This document shows, one piece after another, positions 63,725 through 64,000 of a DNA stretch of 64,000 nucleotides. The DNA comes from CAWFKS01 sp963816435. Its GTDB lineage: Bacteria; Pseudomonadota; Alphaproteobacteria; Rhizobiales; Rhizobiaceae. Position 1 is the stretch's first letter; every line of letters begins with the position of its first letter. The stretch is from NCBI GenBank assembly GCA_963816435.1, contig CAWFKS010000018.1, forward strand, positions 255,687 through 319,686, in the 5' to 3' direction. The translations under genes and the position numbers were made by a program. The notes under the pieces are model-generated. The model was not told the origin of the DNA and ran no database searches. It saw only the letters and a list, made by a program, of their open reading frames with translations.

Positions 63725-64000
63725 TCAGTTGCGGGGCAGCACCGCCCAGAGCTCCTCGCCCTGCAGGGTCTCGGCTTCCAGCAGGCTGCGGCGAGATCGG
63801 TGACGGCCCGCCTGTTCCCGGCGACCAGCCTTGCCGCGGCGCGTTCGGCACGGCGCATCCGGCGATGGACGCGCCGCGCCAGGCCCGGGATGGGCCCGCG
63901 ACAGCTTCGGTTGCTGGACCGGCTGGTGCAGCAGCGGCAGGCTGCTGCCGAAGCCGAAGGCGGTCTCCATCGCGAGGGCGAGCCTGGTCGCCTGCGCAAG
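63725..64000 (-). CDS. Possible FtsH/AAA-M41-like protease C-terminus (partial)
   Basis: The readable pieces resemble the C-terminal end of an AAA/M41 peptidase: ATRLALAMETAFGFGSSLPL, then in the next frame GLARRVHRRMRRAERAAARL with VAGNRRAVTDLAAA and LLEAETLQGEELWAVLPRN at the end (stop at 63725). The pattern of basic helices followed by a short LxxAExLxGEELxxLL tail is typical of that region. At least one frameshift breaks it, and the catalytic parts are off the window. Assignment is tentative. Confidence 0.45.
   Translation of the reverse strand, partial: LAQATRLALAMETAFGFGSSLPLLHQPVQQPKLSRAHPGPGAARPSPDAPCRTRRGKAGRREQAGRHRSRRSLLEAETLQGEELWAVLPRN

Noticed and set aside
63126..63803. Plus-strand and minus-strand open frames across 63126-63803
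   Set aside because: Composition is Arg/Pro/Ser-rich without recognisable domains, typical of random frames in GC-rich DNA.

Overview
The window is GC-rich DNA from an alphaproteobacterium, most likely of the Hyphomicrobiales and probably near Mesorhizobium/Phyllobacteriaceae. This rests on the gene content: a rhodobacterial/rhizobial-type gene transfer agent (GTA) cluster, a Ros/MucR regulator, betI-betC-betA-betB, a rhizobial-type asparaginase, and several DUF families known mainly from this class. No marker gene places it more exactly.

The sequence itself is imperfect. Many recognisable proteins are split by single-base frameshifts, and there are two impossible-looking homopolymers, 557 G at 6733-7289 and 83 A at 7853-7935. 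Frameshifts occur in housekeeping genes too, so most are probably sequencing or assembly errors. I therefore give whole-gene spans and name the breaks.

Region 1 (1-11019, minus strand) is a GTA/prophage-like head-tail cluster, read right to left: small terminase, large terminase, portal, a TPR-like extra gene, DUF6107 protein, prohead protease, HK97-type capsid, connector, head-tail adaptor, DUF3168, major tail protein, GTA gp10, tail chaperone, tail tape measure, DUF2460. An internal terminator follows the capsid gene. Region 2 (11020-13802) is a lower-GC accessory stretch with two unrecognised proteins.

Region 3 (13803-25632) is chromosomal: a bifunctional penicillin-binding protein, a DUF1214/DUF1254 pair, DUF2336, DUF1491, a peptidoglycan-binding protein overlapping a histidine kinase, SufE, a DnaA-domain-IV-like/DUF6456 protein, and mucR. 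Region 4 (25633-31512) is a complete seven-gene Mnh/Pha Na+(K+)/H+ antiporter operon. Region 5 (31717-46657) holds oligopeptidase B, a TetR-regulated DHA2 efflux pump, a cytochrome c'/dihaem cytochrome pair, superoxide dismutase, a branched-chain aminotransferase, a haloacid dehalogenase, an L,D-transpeptidase, a HerA-like DUF853 ATPase and methylmalonyl-CoA mutase (both subunits).

Region 6 (46654-48190) is a small accessory patch with a HEPN/MNT toxin-antitoxin module between 17-bp direct repeats. Region 7 (48196-59184) has a GreA/GreB factor, asparaginase, a thiolase/SDR pair, and a divergent bet operon that converts choline sulfate and choline to glycine betaine, with a GST and a PLP dehydratase inserted between betC and betA. 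A BetI-like operator lies in the divergent promoter.

Region 8 (59327-64000) starts at tRNA-Pro(CGG) and looks like the edge of an integrated island: a P63C-domain protein, head-to-head IS21 fragments, a short protein of a kind I associate with integrative elements, and the C-terminal end of a possible FtsH-like protein. No CRISPR array, rRNA or riboswitch was seen.
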